Shown: positions 8,255-19,472, counted from the stretch's first letter. The stretch: DNA of 64,000 nucleotides from Lysobacter gummosus (GCF_001442805.1 NZ_CP011131.1:4464001-4528000); one strand, 5' to 3'. Numbers and translations: made by a program. The notes: generated by a model from the letters alone, not told the origin.

Positions 8255-8710
8255 TCAGCCGCCGTCGCCGGGCGCTTCCTGCGCCTGCAATTGCGCCAGC
8301 ATCCCGGGCGGGATCGCGCATGGACGCCAATGCTCGGCGTCCACCGCGGCGACCCGGACCTCGGCGCTGATCAGCGTTTCCGCGCCGCGCCGCACGGTCT
8401 GCGCGAAGATCAGGCTGGCGCGGCGGCAGCGCCGCAGTTCCACCGTGACCTCCAGCGCGTCGTCCAGCCGCGCCGGCTTGAGGAAACCGATCTGCATGCC
8501 GGCGACCACGAACAACAGCCCGTGATCGCGGCGCAAACCGTCCTGGCCGTAACCCAGCGCACGCACCCATTCGCTGCGCGCGCGCTCCAGAAACGCCAGA
8601 TATTGCGCGTGATACACCACGCCGCCAGCGTCGGTATCTTCCCAATACACGCGTGTCGGCCAACTGAATAGCTGGGATTCGGGCGTCGGGGATGGGAAAT
8701 CGGACGTCAA
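8255..8710 (-). CDS. ybgC: Tol-Pal-associated acyl-CoA thioesterase YbgC
   Basis: YbgC is a hotdog-fold thioesterase acting on acyl-CoA or acyl-ACP and always found beside tolQ. The 151-residue protein has the 4-hydroxybenzoyl-CoA thioesterase signature VYWEDTDAGGVVYHAQYL with the catalytic aspartate in DTDAGG. It lies between ruvB and tolQ, 169 bases before tolQ. Confidence 0.94.
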   Translation of the reverse strand: MTSDFPSPTPESQLFSWPTRVYWEDTDAGGVVYHAQYLAFLERARSEWVRALGYGQDGLRRDHGLLFVVAGMQIGFLKPARLDDALEVTVELRRCRRASLIFAQTVRRGAETLISAEVRVAAVDAEHWRPCAIPPGMLAQLQAQEAPGDGG

Positions 8711-8750
8711 GAGCGGGCTCCCAGGACAATCGCTTGCATCGCAGTCGTGC

Positions 8751-9788
8751 TCACAGCTCCGGTTCCGGGTCGAACAGATTGGGCGTGTCCACGCGCGGCT
8801 TCAGGCCCATCAGGCGATAGGCCTTGGGCGTGGCCATGCGACCACGCGCGGTGCGGATCAGGTAGCCCTGCTGGATCAGGAACGGCTCGATCACGTCTTC
8901 GAGCGTGCCGCGCTCCTCGCTCAGCGCCGCGGCCAGCGATTCCACCCCGACCGGGCCGCCGTCGAAGGACTCGATGATGGTGCGCAGCAGGCGCCGGTCG
9001 AGATCGTCGAAGCCTTCCGGATCGATCTTGAGCATGAGCATGGCCGCATCGGCGGTGGCGTGGTCGATGACCCCGCCGGCGCGAACCTGGGCGTAGTCGC
9101 GCACGCGCCGCAGCAGGCGGTTGGCGATGCGCGGGGTGCCGCGCGAGCGCCGGGCGATCTCGGCCGCGCCCTCGGGCACGCAGGAAATGCCCAGTATCTG
9201 CGCCGAGCGGCGCACGATCCGGGTCAGCTCCTCGGCGTTGTAGAACTCCAGGCGCTGGGTGATGCCGAAGCGGTCGCGCAGCGGCGCGGTCAGCAGGCCG
9301 GCGCGGGTGGTCGCGCCGATCAGCGTGAACGGCGGCAGGTCGAGCTTGATCGAACGGGCCGCGGGGCCTTCGCCGATCATGATGTCGATCTGGTAGTCCT
9401 CCATCGCCGGGTACAGCACTTCCTCGACCACGGGCGAGAGGCGATGGATTTCGTCCACGAACAGCACGTCGTGCGGCTGCAGATTGGTCAGCAGCGCGGC
9501 CAGGTCGCCGGCTTTCTCGATCACCGGGCCGGAGGTCTGGCGCAGGTTGACGCCCAGTTCGTTGGCGATGACGTGGCTCAGCGTGGTCTTGCCCAGGCCG
9601 GGCGGGCCGAAGATCAGCACGTGATCGAGCGCCTCGCCGCGCTGCTTGGCGGCCTCGATGTAGATCTTGAGCTGCTCGCGCACCGGCTGCTGGCCCAGGT
9701 ACTCGTCCAGGCGCTTGGGCCGGATGGAGGCCTCGATGGCGTCGTCTTCGCGGGTGGCGCCGGGAGCGAGGATGCGTGGATCGTTCAT
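8751..9788 (-). CDS. ruvB: Holliday junction branch migration helicase RuvB
   Basis: RuvB is the hexameric AAA+ motor that drives RuvA-bound Holliday junctions. The 345-residue protein shows Walker [12 protein letters not shown], Walker B DEIH, sensor-1 GATTRAG and a C-terminal winged-helix with RTARGR. I start at 9788 ([10 protein letters not shown]), which gives the standard family length; the frame upstream runs on through a repeat. It is separated from ruvC-ruvA by two kup genes and a cupin gene, an arrangement also seen in Xanthomonas. Confidence 0.97.
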   Translation of the reverse strand: MNDPRILAPGATREDDAIEASIRPKRLDEYLGQQPVREQLKIYIEAAKQRGEALDHVLIFGPPGLGKTTLSHVIANELGVNLRQTSGPVIEKAGDLAALLTNLQPHDVLFVDEIHRLSPVVEEVLYPAMEDYQIDIMIGEGPAARSIKLDLPPFTLIGATTRAGLLTAPLRDRFGITQRLEFYNAEELTRIVRRSAQILGISCVPEGAAEIARRSRGTPRIANRLLRRVRDYAQVRAGGVIDHATADAAMLMLKIDPEGFDDLDRRLLRTIIESFDGGPVGVESLAAALSEERGTLEDVIEPFLIQQGYLIRTARGRMATPKAYRLMGLKPRVDTPNLFDPEPEL

Positions 9789-9885
9789 GCGGATATGTTC
9801 GCATGGGACGGGGGGACGCGGGCAGGACTGGATGAAGGTTTGGCCGCGATTGACGCAATGACGCGGCGAATTCGGCGCGAACGAG

Positions 9886-10016
9886 CCCCCTTTGAAAAAG
9901 GGGGCGGGCGGCCATCGTGGTTGTGACGCGGCGATGTCGGTGGGGCGCCGGGGGATTTGCTGTTGCGCGGCTTCGTGAAAAGCGAATCCCCCCTGCCCCC
10001 CTTTTTCAAAGGGGGG
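9886..10016. repeat. CCCCCTTTGAAAAAGGGGG-family composite repeat, copy 1
   Basis: The left end reads CCCCCTTTGAAAAAGGGGG. About 45 bases later comes GGGGGATTTGC, and the right end reads GCGAATCCCCCC followed by CCCCCCTTTTTCAAAGGGGGG. The outer and inner parts can each pair. Other copies occur at 55,938-56,059, 56,104-56,232 and 63,369-63,518. This copy fills most of the space between ruvB and the cupin gene. Confidence 0.9.
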
Positions 10017-10063
10017 AATCGACCTCGGGGATGCGGGTGGGCGGGTGGTGGACGCTTGTGTCT

Positions 10064-10513
10064 TCAGACGAAATGCACGTCGTAGCGATCGTGTACCTGC
10101 GCCAGCGTCTGCGCATCGACCTCGCCGCGCAGGATGCTCGGCAGCATGCGGAAGTAGTCGAAGCGTTCCACGCCCGGGGTCAGGGTGATGAAGACGTCCG
10201 CGACCTCGCCGGCGGTGGCGGCGAAGGAATGCACCACGCCGGGCGGAATCACCGCGTAGCCGCCCTGCTCCACCCGCACGGTATCTCCGCCGATGACCAT
10301 CTCCAGGACGCCTTCGAGCACGTAGAAGGCCTCGCTGGAACGCTTGTGCAGATGCGGCCGGGCACCGGCCGCGCCGGGCTGCAGGCGCAGGCGGTTGGCG
10401 CCGAGCGCGCCGCAGCAGTCGCTGGCGTCGGCGAGCAGCCACAGCTGGGTGCCGTCGCCGGCCATGGTCTCGGCGTCGGCCTGCTGGATGACGAACGCGC
10501 GCGGATCGGACAT
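10064..10513 (-). CDS. Cupin-domain protein
   Basis: The 149-residue protein is a single-domain cupin. Motif 1 is recognisable as [16 protein letters not shown] (metal-binding His pair and Glu) and motif 2 as [10 protein letters not shown]. No signal peptide or membrane segment is present. It lies between a kup gene and ruvB on the same strand, 160 bases after kup. The substrate cannot be told from the sequence; cupins of this size include sugar isomerases, dioxygenases and small-molecule-binding regulators. Confidence 0.85.
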   Translation of the reverse strand: MSDPRAFVIQQADAETMAGDGTQLWLLADASDCCGALGANRLRLQPGAAGARPHLHKRSSEAFYVLEGVLEMVIGGDTVRVEQGGYAVIPPGVVHSFAATAGEVADVFITLTPGVERFDYFRMLPSILRGEVDAQTLAQVHDRYDVHFV

Positions 10514-10673
10514 CGGGAAACCTCGTGATCGATGAGAGTCAGCACGAGGCTAGGCGCACGCGCAGCGCGCGTCGCCGTTGCGGATGGAACGGTTATTCCC
10601 GGCTCGCCGCGCGCATCGCAGCGTTCCTGCAAAGCCGCTTGCCGATATGACAAGCCGCCGATCCGGCGACCGC

Positions 10674-12590
10674 TCAGATCTCGACCTGGGCGCCCAACTC
10701 CACCAGCCGATTGCCCGGAATCCGGAAGAACCCGGTCGCCGGCGCGGCGTTGCGATGCATGAAGGCGAACAGGCGGTCGCGCCAGATCGGCATGCCGCGA
10801 TGGCGGCTGGCGACCACGGTTTCGCGGCTGGCGAAATACGTGGTCTCCATCGGATCGAAATAGATGCCGCCCGCGTCGCACGAGCGCATCAGCGCCAGCG
10901 GCACGTCGGGCACTTCCATGAAACCGAAACGGATCAGCACGCGATAGAAATCGTTCCCGATCGATTCGATCTTGAGCCGCTTTTCCAACGGCGCGTGCGG
11001 CATGCCCAGGGTTTCCACGGTCAGGAACACGTTGCGCGCGTGCAGCACCTTGTTGTGCTTGAGGTTGTGCATCAGTCCGTGCGGAACCACGTCCTTATCG
11101 GCGGTCATGAAGATCGCCGTGCCGGGCACGCGCACCGGCGGCGCCAACATCAGCCCGGGCAGGAAGCTGTCGAGCTGGATGCCTTCCTTGCGCACCTCTT
11201 CGTGCAGCAATTCGCGGCCGCGGCGCCAGGTGCGCATCATCGTGAACAGGATCAGGCCGAGCAGCAGCGGGAACCAGGCGCCGTCCATGAACTTGATGAT
11301 GTTGGCGTAGAAGAACGCCACGTCCACCAGCACGAACACCGCCGCGAGCAGCCAGAACAACGGCGCCGGCACACGGCTGTTGGCGCGCAGGTAGATGATC
11401 ATCAGCACGCTGGTGATCAACATGGTGCCGGTCACCGACACGCCGTAGGCGGTCGCCAGCGCGGTGGAACTGCCGAAGCCGACCACCGACACGATCACCA
11501 GCGCCAGCAGCATCCAGTTGACCGCCGGAATGTAGATCTGCCCGATGGTGTCGCGCGAGGTGTGCTTGATCGCCATGCGCGGGATGTAGCCCAGTTGCAT
11601 GGCCTGGCGCGCGACCGAATACGCGCCGGTGATGACCGCCTGCGAGGCGATCACCGTGGCCGCGGTGGCCAGGCCGATCATCGGGAACAGCGCCCATTGC
11701 GGCACCGCTTCAAAGAAAGGATTGGCGACCGCCGAGGGCTTGTTGAGCATCAGCGCGCCCTGGCCGAGGTAGTTCAAGGTCAGCGCCGGCAAGGCGAAAT
11801 AGGTCCAGGCCAGGCGGATCGGCCATTTGCCGAAGTGGCCCATGTCGGCGTACAGCGCTTCGCCGCCGGTCACCGCCAGCACCACCGCGCCGAGCACGAA
11901 CACCGCATGCCAATTGTGTTCGGCGAAGAAACGGATGCCCCAGACCGGGTTCAGCGCCTTGATCACCTGCGGCGCCTCGACGATGTTGTACACGCCGATC
12001 GCGCCGAGCACGAAGAACCACACGATCATCACCGGGCCGAAGGCCCTGCCGACGACTTCGGTGCCGAAGCGTTGCGCGATGAACAAGATCACCAGCACCG
12101 CCACCGTGATCGGCACGATGAAACGATCCAGCTGCGGCGCCGCCACCTCCAGGCCTTCCACCGCCGACAGCACCGAGATCGCCGGGGTGATCACGCCGTC
12201 GCCGAAGAACAGCGAGGCGCCGAAGATGCCGAGAATCCCGATGATGTAGACCGCGCGCGGATTGTGCTTGACCGTGCGCTGGGTCAGCGCGGTCAGGGCC
12301 ATGATGCCGCCCTCGCCATCGTTGTCGGCGCGCATGATCACCGCCACGTACTTCAAGGTCACCACGATCATCAGCGACCAGAACACCAGCGACAGGATGC
12401 CGAGCACGGTGTGCTCGTTCGGCACCAGCCCGTAATGCGGCGAGAACGCTTCCTTCAAGGTGTACAGCGGGCTGGTGCCGATGTCGCCGAAGACGACGCC
12501 GATCGCGCCGGCCACCAGGCCGGCCATGCCGGTCTTGGCGTGGCCGCTGGCGCCATCGGCGTGAGCGTGGGAGGGCTTGCTGGCGGACAT
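10674..12590 (-). CDS. kup: Low-affinity potassium transporter Kup (copy 1)
   Basis: This is a KUP/HAK/KT-family proton-coupled potassium symporter of 638 residues. The N-terminal membrane part (about 28-460, twelve helices) starts with the signature [20 protein letters not shown] cytoplasmic C-terminal domain of about 170 residues follows. A second kup gene of 648 residues lies 140 bases upstream. The two proteins are close throughout, but the C-terminal 180 residues are nearly identical while helices 9-12 differ clearly. In Xanthomonas a single kup is commonly found at this place between ruvA and ruvB, so one copy is probably a local duplication. Confidence 0.94.
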   Translation of the reverse strand: MSASKPSHAHADGASGHAKTGMAGLVAGAIGVVFGDIGTSPLYTLKEAFSPHYGLVPNEHTVLGILSLVFWSLMIVVTLKYVAVIMRADNDGEGGIMALTALTQRTVKHNPRAVYIIGILGIFGASLFFGDGVITPAISVLSAVEGLEVAAPQLDRFIVPITVAVLVILFIAQRFGTEVVGRAFGPVMIVWFFVLGAIGVYNIVEAPQVIKALNPVWGIRFFAEHNWHAVFVLGAVVLAVTGGEALYADMGHFGKWPIRLAWTYFALPALTLNYLGQGALMLNKPSAVANPFFEAVPQWALFPMIGLATAATVIASQAVITGAYSVARQAMQLGYIPRMAIKHTSRDTIGQIYIPAVNWMLLALVIVSVVGFGSSTALATAYGVSVTGTMLITSVLMIIYLRANSRVPAPLFWLLAAVFVLVDVAFFYANIIKFMDGAWFPLLLGLILFTMMRTWRRGRELLHEEVRKEGIQLDSFLPGLMLAPPVRVPGTAIFMTADKDVVPHGLMHNLKHNKVLHARNVFLTVETLGMPHAPLEKRLKIESIGNDFYRVLIRFGFMEVPDVPLALMRSCDAGGIYFDPMETTYFASRETVVASRHRGMPIWRDRLFAFMHRNAAPATGFFRIPGNRLVELGAQVEI

Positions 12591-12730
12591 CGGATTCCCC
12601 GGAATGGACGGCCGGCCCGGCGAACGGGCGCGGCGCTGCGCGAACTCTAGCGCTTTATGGATGACGCCGACGCGGCACGCCAGGCCGGCGCGGCGCGAAC
12701 CGCGTCACGCCGCCGGCCCGGGGCCGGCGC

Positions 12731-14677
12731 TCAGATTTCGACCTGAGCGCCCAGTTCGACCAGCCGGTTGCCCGGAATCCGGAAGAAACCGGTGGCCGGC
12801 GCGGCGTTGCGGTGCATGAAGGCGAACAGGCGGTCGCGCCAGATCGGCATGCCGCGGTGGCGGCTGGCGACCACGGTTTCGCGGCTGGCGAAGTAGGTGG
12901 TATCCATCGGATCGAAGTAGATGCCGCCGGCGTCGCACGAGCGCATCAGCGCCAGCGGCACGTCGGGCACTTCCATGAAACCGAAGCGGATCAGCACGCG
13001 ATAGAAGTCGTTGCCGATCGCCTCGATCTTGAGCCGCTTCTCCTTCGGCGCATACGGAATGCCGAGGGTTTCCACGGTCAGGAACACATTGCGCTCGTGC
13101 AGCACCTTGTTGTGCTTGAGGTTGTGCAGCAGTGCGTGCGGCACCACGCCCTTGTCGGCGGTCATGAAGATCGCCGTGCCCGGCACGCGCGCCGGCGGCG
13201 CCAGCATCAGGCCGGGCAGGAAACTGTCGAGCTGGATGCCTTCCTTGCGCACTTCCTCGTGCAGCAGCTCGCGGCCGCGGCGCCAGGTGCGCAGCAGGGT
13301 GAACACGGCCAGGCCGAGCACCACCGGGAACCACGCGCCCTGGAAGAACTTGGCGCCGTTGGCGAAGACGAAGCCGACATCGACGATGAAGAACACCACG
13401 CACAGCGGCAGCACCCACTTGCGCCAGCGCGGCCACAGCGCGCGCGCGACCAAGGCCAGCAGCAGGGTGTCGATCAGCATCGTGGTGGCGACCGAAATGC
13501 CGTATGCGGTGGCAAGCGCGGTGGAGCTGCGGAAGGCCAGCACCACGCCGATCACCGTGATCGCCAGCACCCAGTTGATGTACGGCACGTAGATCTGGCC
13601 GATGGTGTCGCTGGAGGTGTGCTTGATCTGCATGCGCGGGATGTAGCCCAGCTGCATGGCTTGGCGCGCGACCGAATACGCGCCGGTGATCACCGCCTGG
13701 GATGCGATCACCGCCGCCATCGTCGCCAGCACGATCATCGGGTACAGAGCCCACGACGGCACCGCTTCGAAGAACGGATTCTTGACCGCCTCGGGATGGT
13801 GCAGCACGAACGCGCCCTGGCCCAGGTAATTGAGCATCAGGCACGGCAGCACCATCGTGTACCAGGCGTAGCGGATCGGCTTGGCGCCGAAGTGGCCCAT
13901 GTCGGCGTACAGCGCTTCGCCGCCGGTCACCGCCAGCACCACCGCGCCGAGGATCAGCACCGAATGCCAGCCGTGTTCCATGAAGAAGCGCACGCCCCAG
14001 ATCGGATTCAGCGCCTTGAACACTTCCGGGCCCTGGATGATGTTGTGGATGCCGATCGCGGCCAGCGCGATGAACCAGATCATGGTGATCGGCCCGAACA
14101 CCTTGCCGACTTTCTCCGTGCCGAAGCGTTGCGCCATGAACACCATCACCAGGATCAACACGGTGATCGGCACGATGAAACGGTGCAGCCCGGGCGCGGC
14201 GACTTCCAGGCCCTCGACCGCGCCGAGCACCGAAATCGCCGGGGTGATGACGCTGTCGCCGAAGAACAGCGAGGCGCCGAAAATGCCGAGAATGCCGACC
14301 ACATACGCCGAGCGCCCGCCCTTGGCCAGCGTGCGCTGGGCCAGGGTCATCAGCGCCATGATCCCGCCTTCGCCGTCGTTGTCGGCGCGCATGATGATGG
14401 TCACGTACTTCAGCGTGACCACGATCATCAGCGCCCAGAACACCAGCGACAGAATGCCGAGCACGGTGTCGTGGTTGCCGGTCAGGCCGAAATGCGGCGA
14501 GAACGCTTCTTTCAGCGTGTACAGCGGGCTGGTGCCGATGTCGCCGAAGACCACGCCGATCGCGCCGACAACCAACCCCGGAAGCCCGCGCTTGGCCCCG
14601 TGATGGCCTGAGTCGTGTCCATTCGCGGCCTTATGGCCGTGAGCGTCTTTCGGACTGGAAGGAACAGTGGAAGACAT
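12731..14677 (-). CDS. kup: Low-affinity potassium transporter Kup (copy 2)
   Basis: This 648-residue KUP-family potassium/proton symporter is the upstream member of the tandem pair. It starts with a His/Gly/Lys-rich cytoplasmic leader (residues 7-28) before the [19 protein letters not shown] signature. The membrane and C-terminal domains are arranged as in copy 1. Differences concentrate in the loop and helices around residues 385-450 ([20 protein letters not shown] against [20 protein letters not shown] in copy 1). It starts 34 bases after the end of ruvA. Confidence 0.94.
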   Translation of the reverse strand: MSSTVPSSPKDAHGHKAANGHDSGHHGAKRGLPGLVVGAIGVVFGDIGTSPLYTLKEAFSPHFGLTGNHDTVLGILSLVFWALMIVVTLKYVTIIMRADNDGEGGIMALMTLAQRTLAKGGRSAYVVGILGIFGASLFFGDSVITPAISVLGAVEGLEVAAPGLHRFIVPITVLILVMVFMAQRFGTEKVGKVFGPITMIWFIALAAIGIHNIIQGPEVFKALNPIWGVRFFMEHGWHSVLILGAVVLAVTGGEALYADMGHFGAKPIRYAWYTMVLPCLMLNYLGQGAFVLHHPEAVKNPFFEAVPSWALYPMIVLATMAAVIASQAVITGAYSVARQAMQLGYIPRMQIKHTSSDTIGQIYVPYINWVLAITVIGVVLAFRSSTALATAYGISVATTMLIDTLLLALVARALWPRWRKWVLPLCVVFFIVDVGFVFANGAKFFQGAWFPVVLGLAVFTLLRTWRRGRELLHEEVRKEGIQLDSFLPGLMLAPPARVPGTAIFMTADKGVVPHALLHNLKHNKVLHERNVFLTVETLGIPYAPKEKRLKIEAIGNDFYRVLIRFGFMEVPDVPLALMRSCDAGGIYFDPMDTTYFASRETVVASRHRGMPIWRDRLFAFMHRNAAPATGFFRIPGNRLVELGAQVEI

Positions 14678-14711
14678 TTCGCGTAGTTCCGTGGCGGAGG
14701 CCCGCCTTGGC

Positions 14712-15305
14712 TCAACGAAGCGCGGACTTTAGCGCTTTGCGGATGATGGCGGCGGCATCGTCGCCGGCGGCGACGGCGTCGCGCGCCATGCGCGCGGCTT
14801 CGGCCGGCTTGTAACCCAGTTGCTGCAGCGCGATCGTCGCCTCGCTCTGCGCGTCGGCGGGCACGCCGCCGTTGCCGCCGAGCGTCGCGCCGATGCCGGC
14901 CAGATCGGCGGCGCGGTCGCGCAGTTCGACCACCATGCGTTCGGCGGTTTTCTTCCCGATGCCGGGAATGCGCGTCAGCGCGGTGACGTCGCCGACCTGC
15001 ACCAGGCGCGCGAATTCTTCCACCGGTACGCCCGACAGCACCGCCAGCGCGATCTTGGCGCCGATGCCGCTGACTTTTTGCACGTCGCGGAACAGACGGC
15101 GCTCGCCTTCGCGCAGGAAGCCGTACAGCGACACGCTGTCTTCCTTTTGCGCGTAGTGGGTGAACAAGGCGACTTCGCGGCCGATATCGGGCAGATCGTA
15201 GAACGTGCTCATCGGCGCTTCGAGCTCGTAGCCCACGCCGTGCACGTCGATGACCAGCCACGGCGGCTGCTTGTGCACCAGGATGCCTTTGAGACGACCG
15301 ATCAC
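14712..15305 (-). CDS. ruvA: Holliday junction branch migration protein RuvA
   Basis: RuvA binds four-way junctions and loads RuvB. The 197-residue protein has the N-terminal OB fold ([20 protein letters not shown]), two helix-hairpin-helix elements in the middle ([15 protein letters not shown] and [18 protein letters not shown]) and the small C-terminal RuvB-binding domain after an acidic/Gly linker. It follows ruvC by 165 bases on the same strand. Confidence 0.97.
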   Translation of the reverse strand: MIGRLKGILVHKQPPWLVIDVHGVGYELEAPMSTFYDLPDIGREVALFTHYAQKEDSVSLYGFLREGERRLFRDVQKVSGIGAKIALAVLSGVPVEEFARLVQVGDVTALTRIPGIGKKTAERMVVELRDRAADLAGIGATLGGNGGVPADAQSEATIALQQLGYKPAEAARMARDAVAAGDDAAAIIRKALKSALR

Positions 15306-15470
15306 GGTGAGACTCCAAACGCGGTATGCGGCACGCCGGGATCGGCGCGCCGCGAGGATTCAGGATTCGGACAATGTCGCCGGTGGGCGATTACGACAAC
15401 GCGGCCGCGCGCACGGGTCCCTACCCCGCACGCCGCGTACTTCGCGGCGATCCCCGTGTCGGCGATCATT

Positions 15471-15998
15471 TCAGGCCCCGCGCCTGCGCAACTGCTGGGT
15501 GGAAATACCGGTGCGCTGGGCCGTAGCACTCATGTGGGCATGGGTCAGCGCGACCGCAAGCGCGTCGGCGGCGTCGGCCTGCAGCTTCACTTCGGGAATA
15601 TTCAGCAACAGCCGCACCATGTGCTGGACCTGCTGCTTGTCGGCCGCGCCACGCCCGACCAGCGACTGCTTGATCACCCGCGGCGGGTATTCGGCGATCT
15701 TGATCCGCCGCCGCACCACCGTGGCCAGCGCCGCGCCGCGGGCGTGGCCGAGCTTGAGCGCGGAGGTCGCGGACTTGTCCATGAAGACGGTTTCGATCGC
15801 GACCTGGGCCGGCTGGAACTCGTCCAGGATGGCTTCCAGCCCCTCGCACAGCAGGCCCAGGCGCGAGGGAAAATCCTCCGCGTCCAGCAACTTGAGCGCG
15901 CAGGCGTGGACGAACGTGCAACGCCCGTCGCTGGCGACGTCGATGACGCCCAGGCCGGTGCGCTGCGAGCCCGGGTCGATCCCTAGGATTCTGATCAC
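15471..15998 (-). CDS. ruvC: Crossover junction endodeoxyribonuclease RuvC
   Basis: RuvC is the Holliday-junction resolvase. The 175-residue protein begins with [15 protein letters not shown], whose Asp is the first catalytic acid, and contains the later acids in AIETVFM and [14 protein letters not shown]. Its length is typical. It begins 16 bases downstream of yebC, the usual arrangement. Confidence 0.97.
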   Translation of the reverse strand: MIRILGIDPGSQRTGLGVIDVASDGRCTFVHACALKLLDAEDFPSRLGLLCEGLEAILDEFQPAQVAIETVFMDKSATSALKLGHARGAALATVVRRRIKIAEYPPRVIKQSLVGRGAADKQQVQHMVRLLLNIPEVKLQADAADALAVALTHAHMSATAQRTGISTQQLRRRGA

Positions 15999-16014
15999 GG
16001 CTGGAGTCTACGCG

Positions 16015-16746
16015 TTACGCGTAGGCATCCTCGCCCAGATCGGCGTTGGAGTAGACGCTCTGCACGTCGTCCATGTCTTCCAGCCAGTTCAGCAGCTTGA
16101 CCACTTGCTGCGCGGTCTCGCCGCTGACGGCGATGTTGTTGTCGGCGCGATAGGTGACTTCCGCCTGTCCGGCGACCAGACCGGCGGCGTCCATCGCCGC
16201 CTTGACCGCGACGAAGGCCTCCGGCGAGGTCAGCACGTCGATCGAGCCGTCCTCGGCGTAGACCACGACATCGTCCGCGCCGGCGTCGATCGCCACCTCG
16301 GTGATCTTTTCCTCGTCCGCGCCGGCCTCGAACCACAGCACGCCGCGCTTGGCGAACATGAAGGACACCGAGCCGTCGGTGCCCAGGTTGCCGCCGAACT
16401 TGCCGAAGGCATGGCGTACGTCGGCGACGGTGCGGACCTTGTTGTCGGTCAGGCAATCCACGATCACCGCCACGCCGCCCGGGGCGTAGCCCTCGTAGCG
16501 CATTTCCTCGTATTCCACGCCCTCCAGCGCGCCGGTGGCTTTCTTGATGGCGCGCTCGATCACATCCTTGGACATGTTCGCCGACAGGCCTTTATCGACC
16601 GCGGTGCGCAGGCTCGGATTGCCGTTGGGATCGCCGCCGCCGCGACGCGCGGCCACGCTGATTTCGCGGATGATCTTGGTGAAGATCTTGCCGCGCCGCG
16701 AATCCTCGGCGTTCTTGCGTGCTTCGATCGACGGACCTCTACCCAT
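16015..16746 (-). CDS. yebC: YebC/PmpR-family regulatory protein
   Basis: The 243-residue protein is a full-length YebC/PmpR/TACO1-family member, described both as a DNA-binding regulator and as a factor that helps ribosomes through proline-rich stretches. The family segments [37 protein letters not shown] and [15 protein letters not shown] are all present. I start at 16746 (MGRGPSIEA), the standard start; the frame runs nine codons further. It is the promoter-proximal gene of the yebC-ruvC-ruvA block. Confidence 0.95.
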   Translation of the reverse strand: MGRGPSIEARKNAEDSRRGKIFTKIIREISVAARRGGGDPNGNPSLRTAVDKGLSANMSKDVIERAIKKATGALEGVEYEEMRYEGYAPGGVAVIVDCLTDNKVRTVADVRHAFGKFGGNLGTDGSVSFMFAKRGVLWFEAGADEEKITEVAIDAGADDVVVYAEDGSIDVLTSPEAFVAVKAAMDAAGLVAGQAEVTYRADNNIAVSGETAQQVVKLLNWLEDMDDVQSVYSNADLGEDAYA

Positions 16747-16851
16747 GGCGTTACCGGCGTGTTGTATGAACAAGCCGGCGATTTTACCCGATCAGGTTAA
16801 GGCGCGGACTCGAAAACGAGGATTAATGCCGCCCGCGCCGCCGGCCCGGCC

Positions 16852-17478
16852 TCAGTCGCCGAAACGGCCGCGACGGAAGAAGGCCTCGGCCATGCGCGCG
16901 GCCTGCGCGGAAAACAGCAGGCCGCTGTGGCTGGCCGGGATCACCGCATGCGCGGCCAGACCCGGCAGGCGCGTCTCGGAAACCGCCACGGTGCCGTCGC
17001 TGTCGCCGTCGAAGCGGCCGAAATAGCGGCCCAGGCCATGCGGACTGCTGCCGGCGATCAGCCCGATCTGGGCCTCGCCCTGCCACGGCGGGCAGCCGGT
17101 CTTGAGCAGATCCGCGGCGCGGCCCAGCGCGGGCGCGCTCCAGGCGTGGCTCGCCAGGCCGTGGGCGGCGGCGCTGCCGAGCAGCGGCGACCCCAGGCAG
17201 ACCACGCGCCGCACCGGCAAGTCGGGGTGATCGCTCAACGCGCTCAGGGTGATCAGTCCGCCCAGGCTATGCGCGAGCACGTGGCCGGGGGCGCGACGCA
17301 GGCTGTCGATCAGACGCGGAATCGTCGCCTGCGGGCCTCCGCTGGCGCCGGCGTAGGCGAACACCTCCGGCTCGAACCCGGCCGCCGACAGCCGCGCGCC
17401 GAGCCAGGCCATCGACACGCCCGGCATCCAGATGCCGTGCAGCATCACGACCCTGCGAAGGCTGGGGGGTTTGGCCAT
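16852..17478 (-). CDS. Alpha/beta-hydrolase-fold protein
   Basis: The 208-residue protein has the alpha/beta-hydrolase layout: an oxyanion-side HGIWMPG near residue 16, nucleophile elbow AHSLGGLIT with Ser as the likely nucleophile, an acidic FDGDSDGTV segment and a late histidine in PASHSGLLFS. No signal peptide is seen, so a cytoplasmic esterase or lipase-like role is likely but the substrate is unknown. The start at 17478 is preceded by GAGGAA. The open frame extends 20 codons further without support. Confidence 0.85.
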   Translation of the reverse strand: MAKPPSLRRVVMLHGIWMPGVSMAWLGARLSAAGFEPEVFAYAGASGGPQATIPRLIDSLRRAPGHVLAHSLGGLITLSALSDHPDLPVRRVVCLGSPLLGSAAAHGLASHAWSAPALGRAADLLKTGCPPWQGEAQIGLIAGSSPHGLGRYFGRFDGDSDGTVAVSETRLPGLAAHAVIPASHSGLLFSAQAARMAEAFFRRGRFGD

Positions 17479-17857
17479 ATGCGTTCCTCGCTGCGGCTGC
17501 GGTCTTCGCAATATCGGGCCGTCGGGCTTGCGATCCAAGCAGCGCCGGGGCGGACGGGGACCGCGATGGGTCGAACGCCGGCGGCTTTCGCGAATCGTCG
17601 TGGCCGCCGAACGCGGCGATATCGGTGCATTGGTCGGACGCGGACGGATCGTCGCGGCGCGCCGCCAGTCCCGGTCGTCGGCGGCGCCGCGGCAGGTAGC
17701 AATCGCACAGTTTCACCGCACTCGCGGCGCCGAATCGCCCCTGGAGTTCAGCCCGGCCGGCGCGGCCGGCCGCCAGTCCACGCTACAAAACGAAACAAAT
17801 TCATCACATTTCGATTGAAATAGTGGCGAATATCCTCACGACGAAAGATAAAGAACG
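17479..17857. other. Gene-free interval
   Basis: No convincing gene is present here; open frames on both strands are GC-rich noise. The last 90 bases (from about 17,770) are clearly AT-richer than the surroundings and form the upstream region of the DUF4832-type gene. Confidence 0.6.
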
Positions 17858-17878
17858 ATAAACCCTGCATAGCGTGAC
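17858..17878 (+). promoter_or_regulatory. Candidate promoter shared by the DUF4832-type gene and its truncated paralog
   Basis: The bases AAACCCTGCATAGCGTGAC here recur as AAACCCTTGCTAGTGTGAC at 19,693-19,711, each about 70 bases before the start codon of a related gene. TAGCGT or TAGTGT could serve as a -10 element. A second shared block, CAGGATTCGCGCCACC or CAGGATGCGCGCCACT, follows about 40 bases later in both. The assignment as a promoter is inference. Confidence 0.45.
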
Positions 17879-17942
17879 TCAGGTCCGTTTGTCCGCGCAT
17901 ACAAGCGCCAGGATTCGCGCCACCCTGGCCTGAATACTGCGC

Positions 17943-19427
17943 ATGAGCCTCCGACACCCCGCCTCACCCGTCCTGACCGTTCTGGCTTCGGCCGCCGTGG
18001 CCGCGCTCGCGATGCTGTCCGCGCCGCTCGCCCACGCCGGCGAACTGCGCCCGGCACAGAGCAGCGACGACCTGCCCAACCCGCATCGCGGTTTCCTGCT
18101 GTGGGGAACCACCGTCGGCGCCGACGGCGGCCTGCCGGACAATCACTACGGCGCGTCGATGTACCAGATCTACGTGCCGTGGCGCGAGATCGAGACCGCC
18201 GACCAGCAGTTCGACTGGGCCGGTTTCGAGCAGCGCCACCTCGCGCCGATCCTGGCCGAGAACCCGAAGGCGACCTTCATCCTGCGCCCGGTCGCGGACT
18301 ATCCCGACGGCGTGAGCAACAACATCAGCTTCTATTTCAACAAGACCGAAGGCCAACTCGAACGCGACTATCCGAAGTTCCTCGAACAGTCGCCGGTCAA
18401 CGTCGTCGGCCACGACTACACCAGTTGCGGCGGCGACGGCCCGGGCCGCGCGCCGGAATACAACACGCCGCAGATGCGCGAGCAGTTGCGCCAGTTCGTG
18501 ACCGCCTTCGGCCAACGCTACGACGGCGATCCGCGCATCACCGCGATCCACGTCGGCCTGCTCGGCTTCTGGGGCGAGTGGCACACCTCCGGCTGCGAAG
18601 CCTGGGAACCGGACGCGACCACCCGCCAGACCGTGCGCGACGCCTACGCGGCCGCGTTCGTGCAGACGCCGGTGCACACGCGCTACGCGCGCGCCAGCGA
18701 CCTGGGCGGCACGACCTTCGGCATCAGCGAGGATTTCTTCCCGTCCTTCACCGCCATGTGCAGCGCCTACAGCCCGCAGATGCCGCGCTGCGACGACACC
18801 GGCTGGTGGAATCTGGAATGGGGCTTCCGCAATGAAGTCCCGGCCGCGCGCGAGAACTGGAAATCCAACCCGATCGGCGGCGAAAGCCCCTACGCCGACC
18901 AGAAGAAGACCTGGACCTCGCGCACCGCCAACATCGTCAAGATGCTCAAGGACTACCACTTCACCTGGCTCGGCCCGGCCGGCCAGCACGAGAGCGCCGG
19001 TTACGCCAGCCAGATGCGCACGATCAAGCGCGCATTGGGCTACGAGTTCACCGTGCGCCAGGTCAACTGGCCCGACAGCATGCGCGCCGGCGCCCCGATC
19101 CCGCTCAAGCTGAGCGTGGAGAACACCGGCTCGGCGCCGCTGTATCACCTGTATCAGACCGAGCTGCACTGGGTCGATGCCGGCGGCATCACCCGCGCCA
19201 AGGCCGCTTTCGACTATCCCTTGAACACCTTGTTGCCGGGCGCCGCGCCGAGCCTGCTCGATCGCACCGCGACGGTGCCGGCCACGCTCGCGCCGGGCAG
19301 TTACTCGCTGCGTCTGGCGATCGCCGACACCGCGCCCGGCCGTCCCGGCATCGCCGCGCAGAACAGCGGCCGCGACACCAGCGGCCGCCTGCCCCTGGGA
19401 ACGGTGACTGTCGCTGCGGCCCGCTGA
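17943..19427 (+). CDS. Exported DUF4832/DUF4874-type protein, glycosidase-like
   Basis: The 494-residue protein has a signal peptide (cleavage likely after residue 32, LAHA). It then resembles the DUF4874-DUF4832 family: an N-terminal TIM-barrel-like part with NPHRGFLLWG, YVPWREIE and ILRPVADYP, the conserved GFWGEWHT (residues 208-215), and a C-terminal Ig-like beta domain (about 375-494). The family resembles glycoside hydrolases, and Glu212 is a possible catalytic residue, but no activity is established. A GC-rich hairpin follows the gene. A truncated paralog with the same leader lies 354 bases downstream. Confidence 0.8.
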   Translation: MSLRHPASPVLTVLASAAVAALAMLSAPLAHAGELRPAQSSDDLPNPHRGFLLWGTTVGADGGLPDNHYGASMYQIYVPWREIETADQQFDWAGFEQRHLAPILAENPKATFILRPVADYPDGVSNNISFYFNKTEGQLERDYPKFLEQSPVNVVGHDYTSCGGDGPGRAPEYNTPQMREQLRQFVTAFGQRYDGDPRITAIHVGLLGFWGEWHTSGCEAWEPDATTRQTVRDAYAAAFVQTPVHTRYARASDLGGTTFGISEDFFPSFTAMCSAYSPQMPRCDDTGWWNLEWGFRNEVPAARENWKSNPIGGESPYADQKKTWTSRTANIVKMLKDYHFTWLGPAGQHESAGYASQMRTIKRALGYEFTVRQVNWPDSMRAGAPIPLKLSVENTGSAPLYHLYQTELHWVDAGGITRAKAAFDYPLNTLLPGAAPSLLDRTATVPATLAPGSYSLRLAIADTAPGRPGIAAQNSGRDTSGRLPLGTVTVAAAR

Positions 19428-19432
19428 CTTTG

Positions 19433-19472
19433 CCGCGGGCCGGCGTCCCGCGCGGGCGCCGGCCCGCGGTTT
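19433..19472 (+). terminator. Terminator-like hairpin after the DUF4832-type gene
   Basis: Arms at 19,433-19,445 and 19,457-19,469 form a 13-pair GC stem with an 11-base loop, starting 5 bases after the stop codon. Only three T follow, so it is a weak intrinsic terminator. Confidence 0.6.
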
